NCBI RefSeq assembly: GCF_051192575.1
Contig: NZ_JBPJSQ010000009.1
Coordinates: 1 to 64,000 of the forward strand
From: Aestuariimicrobium soli
Lineage (GTDB): Bacteria > Actinomycetota > Actinomycetes > Propionibacteriales > Propionibacteriaceae
Reading direction: 5' to 3'
Length of the DNA: 64,000 nucleotides
Shown here piece by piece: positions 34,347 to 42,700 of this stretch (its first letter is position 1; each line of letters begins with the position of its first letter). A program made the translations under genes and the position numbers. The notes beneath the pieces are model-generated. The model had not been told where the DNA came from. It saw only the letters and a program-made list of their open reading frames with translations, and searched no databases.

Positions 34347-34936
34347 GTGGTGCGAGGCTCGCGCCCGAGCCAGCGTCGGATCGCCCGGTAGCCCTTCTTC
34401 ACCCGCGAGAACGCGAACCACACGATGATCGCCGTCGCCAGCAGCAGCACCCCCGCGATGCCGGCGGCGACCAGCGGGAAGCTGGCGGCCAGCGCGGCCA
34501 CCCCCACCACACTGACGTCGCCCGCGGTGGACGCGGCCACATTGGTGACCGGCTCGGGCGAGGTGTTGATCGCCAGTCTCAGTCCCGACTTGGTGACGTG
34601 GCTGAGCAGCGCCGACACCCCGCCGACGGCGGCCAGGGCGATGGTGAGCAGGCTGCCCGACTGTCCGGCGATCAGGGCACCGATCACCGCGCCGGCGATG
34701 GGACGAATGAACGTCGAGATGGTGTCCCACGCCGAGTCGAGGTAGGGAATCTTGTCGGCCACGAGCTCGAGCACGGCGAGCACCGCCATCACGATCAGCA
34801 CGTCGGTGCGTTGGAACCCGGCGGGCACGCTCGGCTCGTGGGCGAAGCGGCCCATCAGGCCCAGCACCAGCACCGTGGCATAGGCGTTGATGCCGCTCGC
34901 CCAGCCCGAGGCAAAGGTCATCGGGAGCAGTTCCAT
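34343..34936 (-). CDS. DUF4126 membrane protein
   Basis: A 197-residue protein with five or six transmembrane helices. The DUF4126 signature is clear: ASGINAYATVLVLGLMGRF and ELVADKIPYLDSAWDTISTF followed by RPIAGAVIGA. Family function is unknown. A short charged tail (RVKKGYRAIRRWLGRE) ends it. Start ATG at 34936 follows TACTGT by 6 bases. It is first in a two-gene unit with the oxidoreductase-like gene. Confidence 0.88.
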   Translation of the reverse strand: MELLPMTFASGWASGINAYATVLVLGLMGRFAHEPSVPAGFQRTDVLIVMAVLAVLELVADKIPYLDSAWDTISTFIRPIAGAVIGALIAGQSGSLLTIALAAVGGVSALLSHVTKSGLRLAINTSPEPVTNVAASTAGDVSVVGVAALAASFPLVAAGIAGVLLLATAIIVWFAFSRVKKGYRAIRRWLGREPRTT

Positions 34937-34942
34937 GGGCTC

Positions 34943-34948
34943 ACAGTA
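34943..34948 (-). promoter_or_regulatory. -10 box for leaderless DUF4126 gene
   Basis: TACTGT on the minus strand is 6 bases before the ATG at 34936; no ribosome site is present. Confidence 0.5.
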
Positions 34949-34964
34949 GGGCCGCGGTCACCGC

Positions 34965-36017
34965 TCACCCGGGATTGGGCTCCATCAGGGTGGCGAGCAG
35001 GGCGAAGCTGACCAGCCAGTGGGTGCTCATGAAATGCCCGTGGGTGATGGCCTGCGTCGCCGAGGCCACCTGGGTGTCGGACGAGGCCAACGCCGCCTCC
35101 CGCCGCGGCCCCTCGAGGTGGGGAGCGAGGGCGCGCAGTTGGGCGGCCCGGCTGAGGGCCAACCCGTGCAGGTGCACGGCCTGACCGTCGGTCTCGTCCA
35201 ACACCACGGGGGTCTCGAGCAGCCGGTCGCCAGGTTCCGCGAGCACGGGGAGGAAGGTGTTCAGCCAGCCGCCGAACTCGCCCGACGGCAGCACGCGGCG
35301 CATCAGGTCGGCCTCGCAGAGGGCGGGAGACAGGAAGTCGGCGCCGCTGGGTTCCCACTGGCTGGGGTAGTCGAGGTCGTTGAGGAAGAAGCGGTGCGCG
35401 GCCTCGTCGATGGCCCGCACGGCGTCGTCGACCCCGAGGGCCTCGTAGGCGTCGCGGGCCAGGGTGAGCCCGAAGGCGGTGTTGGAGTGCACCCCGTGGC
35501 GGATCGGGTGGGCCAGCTTGGGGAGCCACGCGATCAGGTGGTCGGCCACCTGGTCGGCGACCGGCTGCAGGGAGGTGGCCCATCCGCGGGCGTTCGTGCG
35601 GAGGGGGTGGGTGGTGTCGGCGGCCAGCGCCGTGGCGGCGGCGGTGAGGGCCGCGACCCAGCCCCATCCGTAGGGACGTTCGTAGCCCGGGTTGGCGGCC
35701 AGGTAGTCCGTCTCGACGCGTCCGTTGGCCTCGGTGAGGCGCTGGTCGAGTTCGGCCACGAGGGCGGCTCGCGTGTCGTCCGCGATCGAGGAGGAGGCGT
35801 GGTGAAGCAGGGTGATGGCCGACCACTGCATGTGCGCCGAGGAGTGCCAGTCGAGGCTGGCGTGGAACATCGGGTGCAGGCGGGTGGGGGTGACGTCGCA
35901 GTCGTCGGCGGAGCGGCTGGCGTGGGCGGCGGCGTAGGGCCACGGGGTGCGGAGCACGTCGACGATGGTGTCGGCCCAGGCGTCGGCGTGCGGGGTGAGC
36001 AGAGTGGCAAGCGACAT
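34965..36017 (-). CDS. DUF2891 protein
   Basis: A 350-residue cytosolic, mostly helical protein of the DUF2891 family. Recognisable parts are HPMFHASLDWHSSAHMQWSA with a His cluster, NPGYERPYGWGW, HSNTAFGLTLARDAYEALG, GADFLSPALCEADLMRRVL and GHFMSTHWLVSFALLA. The conserved His and Trp residues and alpha/alpha-barrel look suggest a glycosidase-like enzyme, but no activity is established. ATG at 36017 follows TACGCT by 7 bases. It is divergent from pxpA. Confidence 0.85.
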   Translation of the reverse strand: MSLATLLTPHADAWADTIVDVLRTPWPYAAAHASRSADDCDVTPTRLHPMFHASLDWHSSAHMQWSAITLLHHASSSIADDTRAALVAELDQRLTEANGRVETDYLAANPGYERPYGWGWVAALTAAATALAADTTHPLRTNARGWATSLQPVADQVADHLIAWLPKLAHPIRHGVHSNTAFGLTLARDAYEALGVDDAVRAIDEAAHRFFLNDLDYPSQWEPSGADFLSPALCEADLMRRVLPSGEFGGWLNTFLPVLAEPGDRLLETPVVLDETDGQAVHLHGLALSRAAQLRALAPHLEGPRREAALASSDTQVASATQAITHGHFMSTHWLVSFALLATLMEPNPG

Positions 36018-36024
36018 GAGGTCG

Positions 36025-36030
36025 AGCGTA
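36025..36030 (-). promoter_or_regulatory. -10 box for leaderless DUF2891 gene
   Basis: TACGCT on the minus strand is exactly 7 bases before the ATG at 36017; no Shine-Dalgarno. Confidence 0.55.
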
Positions 36031-36102
36031 GTTGGCGGGGCGCGGGTGGGTGCGCGGGGGTGCGCGGGGTGAGGGTCGGCGAGGCGGGTCTCTGGGGAAC
36101 AC

Positions 36103-36120
36103 CGCTCCGAAATGGCGTCC
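36103..36120. repeat. single copy of the palindrome-arm word
   Basis: CGCTCCGAAATGGCGTCC matches 15 of 18 bases of one arm of the 77 bp palindrome at 16624-16700 and is preceded by a shared GAACAC. It lies in the spacer between DUF2891 and pxpA. It could be half of a decayed dispersed element. Confidence 0.45.
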
Positions 36121-36202
36121 CGGAACTGCCTGTCCGGCCGCGTCCCACGGCGAGGGCGCCCACTGAGGGAGCATCGGGGGCCGGAGCTTGCGAGAATGAG
36201 GC

Positions 36203-36985
36203 ATGCGCATCGACCTGAACGCCGACCTCGGGGAGTCCTTCGGCTCGTGGACGATGGGCGATGACCAGGCCCTGCTCGACGTGGTCACCTCGGCGAATGT
36301 CGCCTGCGGGTTCCACGCCGGCGACCCCAGCGTGGCGCTGGCGACCCTGCGAGCCGCGGCCGAGCGAGGGGTGGTCGTGGGGGCCCACGTCGCCTATCGC
36401 GACCTCGCCGGGTTCGGCCGCCGGTTCATCGATGTGGCCCCGGACGACCTGCGGGCCGACGTGCTCTACCAACTGTCGGCGCTGGCCGGGATGGCGCGGG
36501 TGGCTGGCGCGAGGCTGGCCTACGTGAAACCGCACGGGGCGCTCTACAACGCGATCGTCACCCATCGCGGTCAGGCCGAGGCGGTGGTCGGGGCGATCGC
36601 CGACTTCGACCGATCACTGACCCTGCTGGGGCTGCCCGGGGTGGCCCTCGAGCTGGCCGAGCGCGCCGGGCTGACCACCGCGGTCGAGGCATTCGCCGAT
36701 CGTGGCTATCGGTCCGAGGGCACCTTGGTGCCCCGCCGCGAACCCGGGGCGCTGCTGCATGACCCGGACGAGGTGGCCGCCCGCATGGTGCGGCTGACCA
36801 CCGAGGGTGAGCTGACGGCCGTCGACGGATCGACGGTGGCCGTACGGGCCGACTCGATCTGCGTGCACGGCGACAGTCCCGGTGCCGTGGCGATGGCGAC
36901 CGCAGTGCGGGCGGCGCTGGCCAGCGCGGGGGTCGAGCTCGCCCCGTTCGTCCACCCGCTCGACCACCCAGTCGCCGACGCGTGA
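36203..36985 (+). CDS. pxpA: 5-oxoprolinase subunit A (LamB/YcsF family)
   Basis: A 260-residue LamB/YcsF protein. It begins with the family signature MRIDLNADLGESFG, then ANVACGFHAGDP, GAHVAYRDLAGFGRR, YVKPHGALYN and CVHGDSPGAV. With PxpB and PxpC it opens 5-oxo-L-proline (pyroglutamate) to glutamate using ATP, removing a damage product of glutamine and glutamyl peptides. It is the first gene of a pxpABC operon; pxpB starts 13 bases after its stop. No clear ribosome site precedes the ATG. Confidence 0.94.
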   Translation: MRIDLNADLGESFGSWTMGDDQALLDVVTSANVACGFHAGDPSVALATLRAAAERGVVVGAHVAYRDLAGFGRRFIDVAPDDLRADVLYQLSALAGMARVAGARLAYVKPHGALYNAIVTHRGQAEAVVGAIADFDRSLTLLGLPGVALELAERAGLTTAVEAFADRGYRSEGTLVPRREPGALLHDPDEVAARMVRLTTEGELTAVDGSTVAVRADSICVHGDSPGAVAMATAVRAALASAGVELAPFVHPLDHPVADA

Positions 36986-36998
36986 GCGGCTGGCTGCC

Positions 36999-37670
36999 AT
37001 GAAGGTCGACCTTCGTCGGTTGGGGCTCACGGGGCTGCTGGTCGACTGCGGATCGGCCCCGGCCCGGCGGGCGTTCGCGGCGGCCCTCGACGCCCGGATC
37101 GACGAGTTCCCGGGGGTGCTCGAGGTGGTTCCGGCCGCGTGCACCGTGGCCGTGCTGGTCGACTCCGAGCAGCGGATCGCCCCGCTGCGGGACTGGCTGG
37201 TCGAGCTCGCCCGCGAGGCCGAGCCGGCCCACGAGGGAGAGGGGGAGCAGTATCCGCCCGCGTCCCGCGGCAGGGGCGTCGACCTGGTCGTGCCCGTGAC
37301 CTACGACGGGGTCGATCTCGCCGCGGTGGGCGACCTGCTCGACCTCACCCCCGCCGAGGTGGTGGCCTGGCACACGGGCCAGGTCTGGACCTGTGACGTC
37401 ACCGGTTTCATGCCCGGCTTCGGTTACCTCACCGGCGAGCACCCCCGCGAGGTGCCGCGGCTGGCCAGCCCTCGTCCGCGCATTCCTGCCGGCTCGGTCG
37501 CGCTGGCCGGGGTCTGGACCGGCATCTATCCCGGGGAGTCGCCGGGAGGCTGGCAGCTGATCGGACGCACCGATCTGGCGATGTTCGACCCCACGCGCTC
37601 CCGGCCGGCCCTGCTGGCGCCGGGCACCCGCCTGCGCTTCGAGTCGGTGGGACGAGGGGCGGGCGGATGA
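36999..37670 (+). CDS. pxpB: 5-oxoprolinase subunit B (KipI family)
   Basis: A 223-residue KipI-like protein, PxpB. LRRLGLTGLLVDCGS is the N-terminal strand, then VVPVTYDGVDLAAVGDLLDL, VTGFMPGFGYLTGEHP and PAGSVALAGVWTGIYPGESP are conserved family blocks, with the final GGWQLIGRTDLAMFDP. An acidic insert (AEPAHEGEGEQYPPAS) is typical of actinobacterial members. ATG at 36999 was chosen as the first in-frame start after pxpA. Its stop overlaps pxpC by 4 bases (ATGA). Confidence 0.92.
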   Translation: MKVDLRRLGLTGLLVDCGSAPARRAFAAALDARIDEFPGVLEVVPAACTVAVLVDSEQRIAPLRDWLVELAREAEPAHEGEGEQYPPASRGRGVDLVVPVTYDGVDLAAVGDLLDLTPAEVVAWHTGQVWTCDVTGFMPGFGYLTGEHPREVPRLASPRPRIPAGSVALAGVWTGIYPGESPGGWQLIGRTDLAMFDPTRSRPALLAPGTRLRFESVGRGAGG

Positions 37671-38563
37671 ACCGGCCCCAGAACGCGGTGCTGCGGGTCG
37701 TCGACCCCGGCCCGCTGACCCTGCTCGAAGATCTCGGACGAGTCACCGGTGCCGCCATCGGCCTGCCTCGCGGTGGCGCCGTCGACCGCGCCGGCCTGCG
37801 CCTGGCCAACCGGCTGGTGGGCAACCCCGAGCACGCCGCTGGGTTGGAGGTGCTGTGGGGTGGGCTGGTGGTCGAGGCCTTGGCCGACACGGTGATCAGC
37901 GTCTGCGGCGCCCCCGTGTCCGTGACGATCGACGGACGAGCCGAGCGCAGCCACACCGCCGTCCCGGTGAGGGCCGGGGCCGTCATTGCGCTGGGCCGTT
38001 GCGTGCTGGGCCGTTGCGTGGTGCGCGGAGTGAGGCCCCTCGTCGCGGTGGCCGGTGGTCTGGCGGGTGAGTCCCTGCTGGGGTCGGTGTCGGCCTCGCC
38101 GGCCGCCGGCCTCGGCAGGGCGCCCCTGGTGGCCGGTGACCTGCTGATGAGTGCCGGCCTGCCCACGACCCCGTGGATCACCACCGACCTGGGTCTGACC
38201 GTCGGCCACGACCCGCACCGCCCCTTGCGGGTGATCGGTGGCCCCCGCGACGACTGGCTCACCGACACCGCCCGGGGGCTGTTCGCCACCACCGGCTGGC
38301 GGGTGGGCCCGCAGTGCGATCGGGTGGGGATCAGGCTCGAGGGCCCACCCCTGGCCTGGTCCCACCCCGGGCGCGAGTTGCCCAGTGAGGCCGTGGTTCC
38401 CGGGGCGGTGCAGGTGCCTCCCGAGGGTCGTCCGTTGGTCTTTCTGGCCGACCATCCCACCACCGGCGGCTACCCGGTGGTCGGGGTCGTCCACCCCGAC
38501 GATCTCGACGCGTTGGGGCAGGCCGGCCCCGGCGACGAGGTGCGTTTCCGCTGGTGGCGGTGA
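37667..38563 (+). CDS. pxpC: 5-oxoprolinase subunit C (biotin-dependent carboxyltransferase-like family)
   Basis: A 298-residue PxpC protein, cyclophilin-like fold related to urea amidolyase domains. VVDPGPLTLLEDLGRVTGAA, GLPRGGAVDRAGLRLANRLV, RVGPQCDRVGIRLEG and PLVFLADHPTTGGYPVVGVV are diagnostic. An exact 15 bp tandem duplication (37991-38020) gives LGRCVLGRCV in the middle of a beta-strand region. It completes the pxpABC operon, and 50 bases later the SOS promoter begins. Confidence 0.92.
   Translation: MNRPQNAVLRVVDPGPLTLLEDLGRVTGAAIGLPRGGAVDRAGLRLANRLVGNPEHAAGLEVLWGGLVVEALADTVISVCGAPVSVTIDGRAERSHTAVPVRAGAVIALGRCVLGRCVVRGVRPLVAVAGGLAGESLLGSVSASPAAGLGRAPLVAGDLLMSAGLPTTPWITTDLGLTVGHDPHRPLRVIGGPRDDWLTDTARGLFATTGWRVGPQCDRVGIRLEGPPLAWSHPGRELPSEAVVPGAVQVPPEGRPLVFLADHPTTGGYPVVGVVHPDDLDALGQAGPGDEVRFRWWR
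37991..38020. repeat. exact 15 bp tandem duplication in pxpC
   Basis: CTGGGCCGTTGCGTG occurs twice in succession and encodes LGRCV-LGRCV. The two copies are identical in DNA, which suggests a recent in-frame duplication. Confidence 0.8.
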
Positions 38564-38613
38564 CCTCGGCGGGATCGGCACCGATCGAGGTCGGGAGCCG
38601 TTCGCGGGAGGGC

Positions 38614-38644
38614 TTGACGTTGTGTCGGAGGGTGCTCCTATAGT
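38614..38644 (+). promoter_or_regulatory. promoter of the SOS mutagenesis operon
   Basis: TTGACG (38614-38619) and TATAGT (38639-38644) are close to the sigma-A consensus but are 19 bases apart. The predicted start, near 38651, falls at the edge of the LexA box. A leader of about 170 bases would precede the first gene. Confidence 0.65.
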
Positions 38645-38653
38645 GGTACCTGT

Positions 38654-38669
38654 TCGAACACCTGTTCGA
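38654..38669. promoter_or_regulatory. LexA (SOS) box
   Basis: TCGAACACCTGTTCGA fits the actinobacterial LexA consensus TCGAAC(N4)GTTCGA without mismatch. It sits just after the -10 box, where bound LexA would block transcription. The genes that follow (DUF6504, HEPN, dnaE2, dinB) are the expected DNA-damage targets. Confidence 0.92.
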
Positions 38670-38821
38670 TTGCGAGAGGTCACCCACTGCTCGCCATCGC
38701 CGATCGGGAACTTGGGGAAGGGCCCGCTCGGTTCGACAGGTCGGACGAACACTGGGACCGCTCCGGCGTGGTCGGCTTCGACCCCCGGCCACGTCGGGGC
38801 TCCCTTCACGGGTCGAGTGTC

Positions 38822-39265
38822 ATGCCGGTTTCGGCGAGGTCAGGCTCGGGGAAGGAGCCCAAGGTGCGCAGGCGTGGGGATGCGATCGAGGTCAGGCTCG
38901 GCAGGATGGACGATCCCGCCCAGTTCCTGTGGCGGGACCAGCTGTGGCGGGTGCTGGCGATCGAGAGTCGGTGGATCGAGTCCGGGGAGTGGTGGACGTC
39001 GGCCCAGGTGCGCGCCGCCCGCGGCGACGAGGACTGGCAGCACGGCCCCCTCGGTGGGGCGGCCGGAACCGCCACCCTGAGCCGCGAGGTCACCACGCCC
39101 GCTCCTCGTCCCTCGACCGGCGGTGCGGACGACGCCGACCTGCTGCGGGAGTGCGAGGTCTGGCGCGTCGAGGCGGCCAACGGCATGGCCGGCAGTCGCG
39201 GTGTCTACGAACTGGCCCACACCTTCCACGACGGCGCCTGGCACCTGCGCGCCGTGATCGACTGA
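38822..39265 (+). CDS. DUF6504 protein of the SOS operon
   Basis: A 147-residue protein of the DUF6504 family. QFLWRDQLWRVLAIESRWIE, a Trp-rich strand, and CEVWRVEAANG ... GVYELAHTFHDGAWHLRAVID at the end are its signatures. ATG at 38822 is a provisional start; an in-frame GTG at 38768 would add 18 residues. The family regularly travels with dnaE2 and Y-family polymerases in actinobacteria, so it is presumably an accessory of the damage-inducible polymerase, with no demonstrated activity. Confidence 0.8.
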   Translation: MPVSARSGSGKEPKVRRRGDAIEVRLGRMDDPAQFLWRDQLWRVLAIESRWIESGEWWTSAQVRAARGDEDWQHGPLGGAAGTATLSREVTTPAPRPSTGGADDADLLRECEVWRVEAANGMAGSRGVYELAHTFHDGAWHLRAVID

Positions 39266-39275
39266 GGGGCGGGCG

Positions 39276-39710
39276 ATGTCGAGTCATCCCAGCAGCAGCC
39301 CGACCGTCGCGCGAGTGGCCGACCGTCATCGGGTCGACCTGGCCCACCTGCAGGGGCTGGTCGTCACGGCCGACCTGACCCCCGACGCGGCCGACCGCTA
39401 CCTGGCGGCCCACCATGCCCTGCGCGAGACCGCCGCGCTGGCGCTGGCGGCGCGCAGTGTCCACACCCCGGTCAGTCATGCCCGGCACCTGTGGACCGGA
39501 CTCGCCCACCTCGCCCCCGAACTGGCCGAGTGGGCGGGCTACCTGGCGGCCATCCAGCCCCGCCACGACGCGACCGTTCGCGGTGAACTGCCGATTGGCG
39601 ACCGCGAGGCCGACGATCTGGTGCGCGACGCCCAGACCTTCCTCGAGGCGGTGGGGCGGTTGCGGATCGACGCCCGCCCGCCGGTCGCGGGCGGGGGGAG
39701 CCGACGATGA
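39276..39710 (+). CDS. SAV_6107-type HEPN protein
   Basis: A 144-residue all-helical protein. The helices VADRHRVDLAHLQGLV, DAADRYLAAHHALRETAALA and ELAEWAGYLAAIQPRHDATV resemble the SAV_6107 HEPN family that occupies this place, next to dnaE2, in other actinobacteria. The catalytic Rx4-6H motif of RNase HEPNs is not obvious. GAGGGGCGGG precedes the ATG. The stop overlaps dnaE2 by 4 bases (ATGA). Confidence 0.75.
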   Translation: MSSHPSSSPTVARVADRHRVDLAHLQGLVVTADLTPDAADRYLAAHHALRETAALALAARSVHTPVSHARHLWTGLAHLAPELAEWAGYLAAIQPRHDATVRGELPIGDREADDLVRDAQTFLEAVGRLRIDARPPVAGGGSRR

Positions 39711-42700
39711 GCGATCCCTTCGTGCACCTGCGGGTGGCCTCCGGTTACTCCTTCCAGCACGGTGCCTCCCATCCCTCCGCGCTGGTGGCGAAGGCGGCCG
39801 AGCACGGCCAGTCGATGCTGGCCCTCACCGATCGCGACGGTCTCTACGGGGCCATCCGGTTCGCCAAGGCCTGCCTGCAGCACGGGGTCTCGCCCGTGCT
39901 GGGGGTCGACCTGGCGGTGCCCGAACCGACCCGGCTCGGTGCGGCCGGCGCGCCCCGCCGCACCGCGGCCCGGGGCGGCGAGATCCGTGACCAGCGGCAT
40001 CCGCGGGTGGTGGCCATGGCCTCGTCCAAGCGGGGGTGGGCGAGCCTGTGCAGGCTGGTCTCGGCCACCCATCTGGCGGGTGAGCGCGGACGGCCCGAGA
40101 GTTCCCTGGACCAGCTCGAGCGGCACCTCGACGACGTGGTGGTCACCCTGGGCAGCGACTCCGCCTTCGGGCTGCGCGTGGCCGCACGCGACCGTCGCGG
40201 TGCCGAGACCGAACTGCGCCGCTGGACCGATCGGCTGGGAGCCGAGCGGGTGGTCGTGGCCGCCACCAACCATCAGGTGGCCGGCACCGGGGTCAACTCC
40301 GCCGCCCAGGCCGGGGGCATGGTGGCGCTGGCCGACCGGTTCGGGCTGCCGGCCGTGCTCACCAACCAGGTGCGCATGGCCGAACGCCACCAGGCCGCCA
40401 CCATCGACGTGCTCGACGCGGCCCGCCGACTGGTGCCGCTCGACCTGCGCAACATCGACCGCCGCAATGCCGAGGGCTTCCTGAAATCGGGCAAGGCGAT
40501 GGTCGAGATCGCCGAGCAGGTCGCCGACCTGGCCGGACGAGGCACGGGTGGCGCCGAGCGGCTGCTGCAGGACACCCGCACCCTGGGGCTGCGCTGCCAG
40601 CTCGACCCGCGCGCCGACTTGGGACTGGGCGACATCCACCTGCCCGAGTTCGGGGTGCTGGGCACCACGGCCGCCGAGGTGATGGGCGTCCTGAAGCGGC
40701 GATGCGAGGCGGGGGTCGGGGCGCGGTACGGGTCGTCGCCCGAGGTGCTCGCTCGGGTCGAGCGACGCCTCGACGAGGAACTGGCCGTGATCGAACACCT
40801 CGGGTTCGCGTCGTACTTCCTCACCGTGGCCGACGTGGTCGACCTGGTGCGCGACCTGGGCATTCGCTGCGCGGCGCGCGGTTCGGGGGCCGGCAGCATG
40901 GTCAACCACCTGCTCGGCATCTCGGGGGTCGACCCGATCGCCAACGGGCTGATCATGGAACGCTTCCTGTCGCCGCTGCGCAAGGCGCTGCCCGACATCG
41001 ACCTCGACGTCGAGTCGGCCCGGCGCACCGAGGTCTACGAGAAGATCCTCGACGTCTTCGGCGGTGAACGGGTGGCCTGCGTGGCCATGCTCGAGACCTA
41101 CCGGGTCAGGCATGCGGTGCGCGATGTCGGCGCCGCCCTGAGCCTGCCGCCGATGGAGGTCGACGCCATCGCCAAGGCCTTCCCGCACATTCGCGCCCGC
41201 GACGCCCGCGCCGCCCTGCGCGACCTGCCCGAACTGCGGGCCGCCGGGCTGGCCGAGCGCCGCCTCGACGTGCTCTTCGACCTGGTCGAATCGCTCGACG
41301 GGCTGCCGCGCCACGTCGCCCTGCACCCCTGTGGGGTGCTGCTGTCTGACGCCACGCTGGGCGACCGCACCCCGGTCGAGGCCAGTTTCGGCGGGTTCCC
41401 GATGAGCCAGTTCGACAAGGACGACGTGGAGGACATCGGGTTGCTCAAGCTCGACGTGCTCGGCATCCGCATGCAGTCGTCGATGGCCCACTGTCTCGAC
41501 GAGCTGGAGCGCACGGGGCACCCTCGTCCCGACATCGACGCCCTGGCACCCTTCGACGACCCCGACACCTACGACCTGATCGCCCATGCCCAGACGCTGG
41601 GCTGCTTCCAGATCGAGTCACCCGGGCAACGGGAACTGATCGGCAAGTTCGGCCCCACCACCTTCACCGATGTGGTGATCGACATCTCGCTGTTCCGCCC
41701 GGGGCCGGTGAAGTCCGACATGGTGGTGCCCTTCCTGAACGCCCGGCAGGGCTGGAAGGAACCGGTGTACCTGCACCCCGACCTGGTGCCGGTGCTCGAG
41801 GAGACCGGTGGCGTGGTGGTCTTCCACGAGCAGATCATCAAGATCGTCGCCGTGATGACCGGGTGCTCGCTCGCCCAGGCCGACGAGGTGCGCCGGGCGC
41901 TGGGCGACGAGGCGGGCCAGTTGGACGTGCGCGACTGGTTCATCCCGACCGCGCTCGACCGCGGCTACTCCGAGCCGGTGGTCGAGAAGGCGTGGACCGT
42001 GCTGGCGGCGTTCGCGTCGTTCGGGTTCTGCAAGGCCCACGCGGCCGCCTTCGCGCTGCCCACCTATCAGTCGGCCTGGTTGAAGCGGCACCACCCGGCG
42101 CACTTCATCGCCGGCGTGCTCACCCACGACCCGGGCATGTATCCCAAGCGGCTGATCCTCGAGGAGGCCCGCCGCATGCAGGTGCCGGTGCTGGGGCTCG
42201 ACGTGAACGCCTCGTCCGACGTCTACCGGGTCGAGTGCCTGCACCGCCTCGACGACTGGTCCGACGAGCAGGAGCAGCAGGGTCTCGAGCCGGGCAGCGA
42301 CCCGGCCACCGGGGTGCGTCCGCTCGACCCGCAGGGGCTTCCGCAGGATCCCGGCCACGGCATCCGGATGGCCCTGAGCGAGGTGAAGGGGATCAGCGCC
42401 ATGGAGGTCGCCCGCATCGTCGCCGGCCAGCCCTACCACTCGCTCACCGACTTCTGGAACCGCGCGCAGGTCGAGGCTCCCGTCGTCGAACGGCTGGTGC
42501 TGGCCGGTGCCTTCGACCGGCTCTACGACATCGGACGAGCGGCCGCCGTGCACCGTCGCGGGCTGCTCACCCGCCGCGACCTGGTGTTGGCGGTGGCCGA
42601 CCTGCGTCGGCTGCAGGTGGTGGAGGCGCGCACGGCCTCGCGGGCCAAGGGGTTGCGGCGCAGCGCTGTTGCGGCGGCGACCGGCGACGACCCCCGCGAC

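Noticed and set aside
36192..36197. GAGAAT as a leaderless -10 box for pxpA
   Set aside because: It lacks the first T and sits only 5 bases from the ATG, so it does not fit the pattern of the other genes.
37991..38020. A misassembly in pxpC
   Set aside because: The exact 15 bp duplication keeps the frame and resembles repeats in four other genes, so a real slippage event is more likely than an assembly fault.
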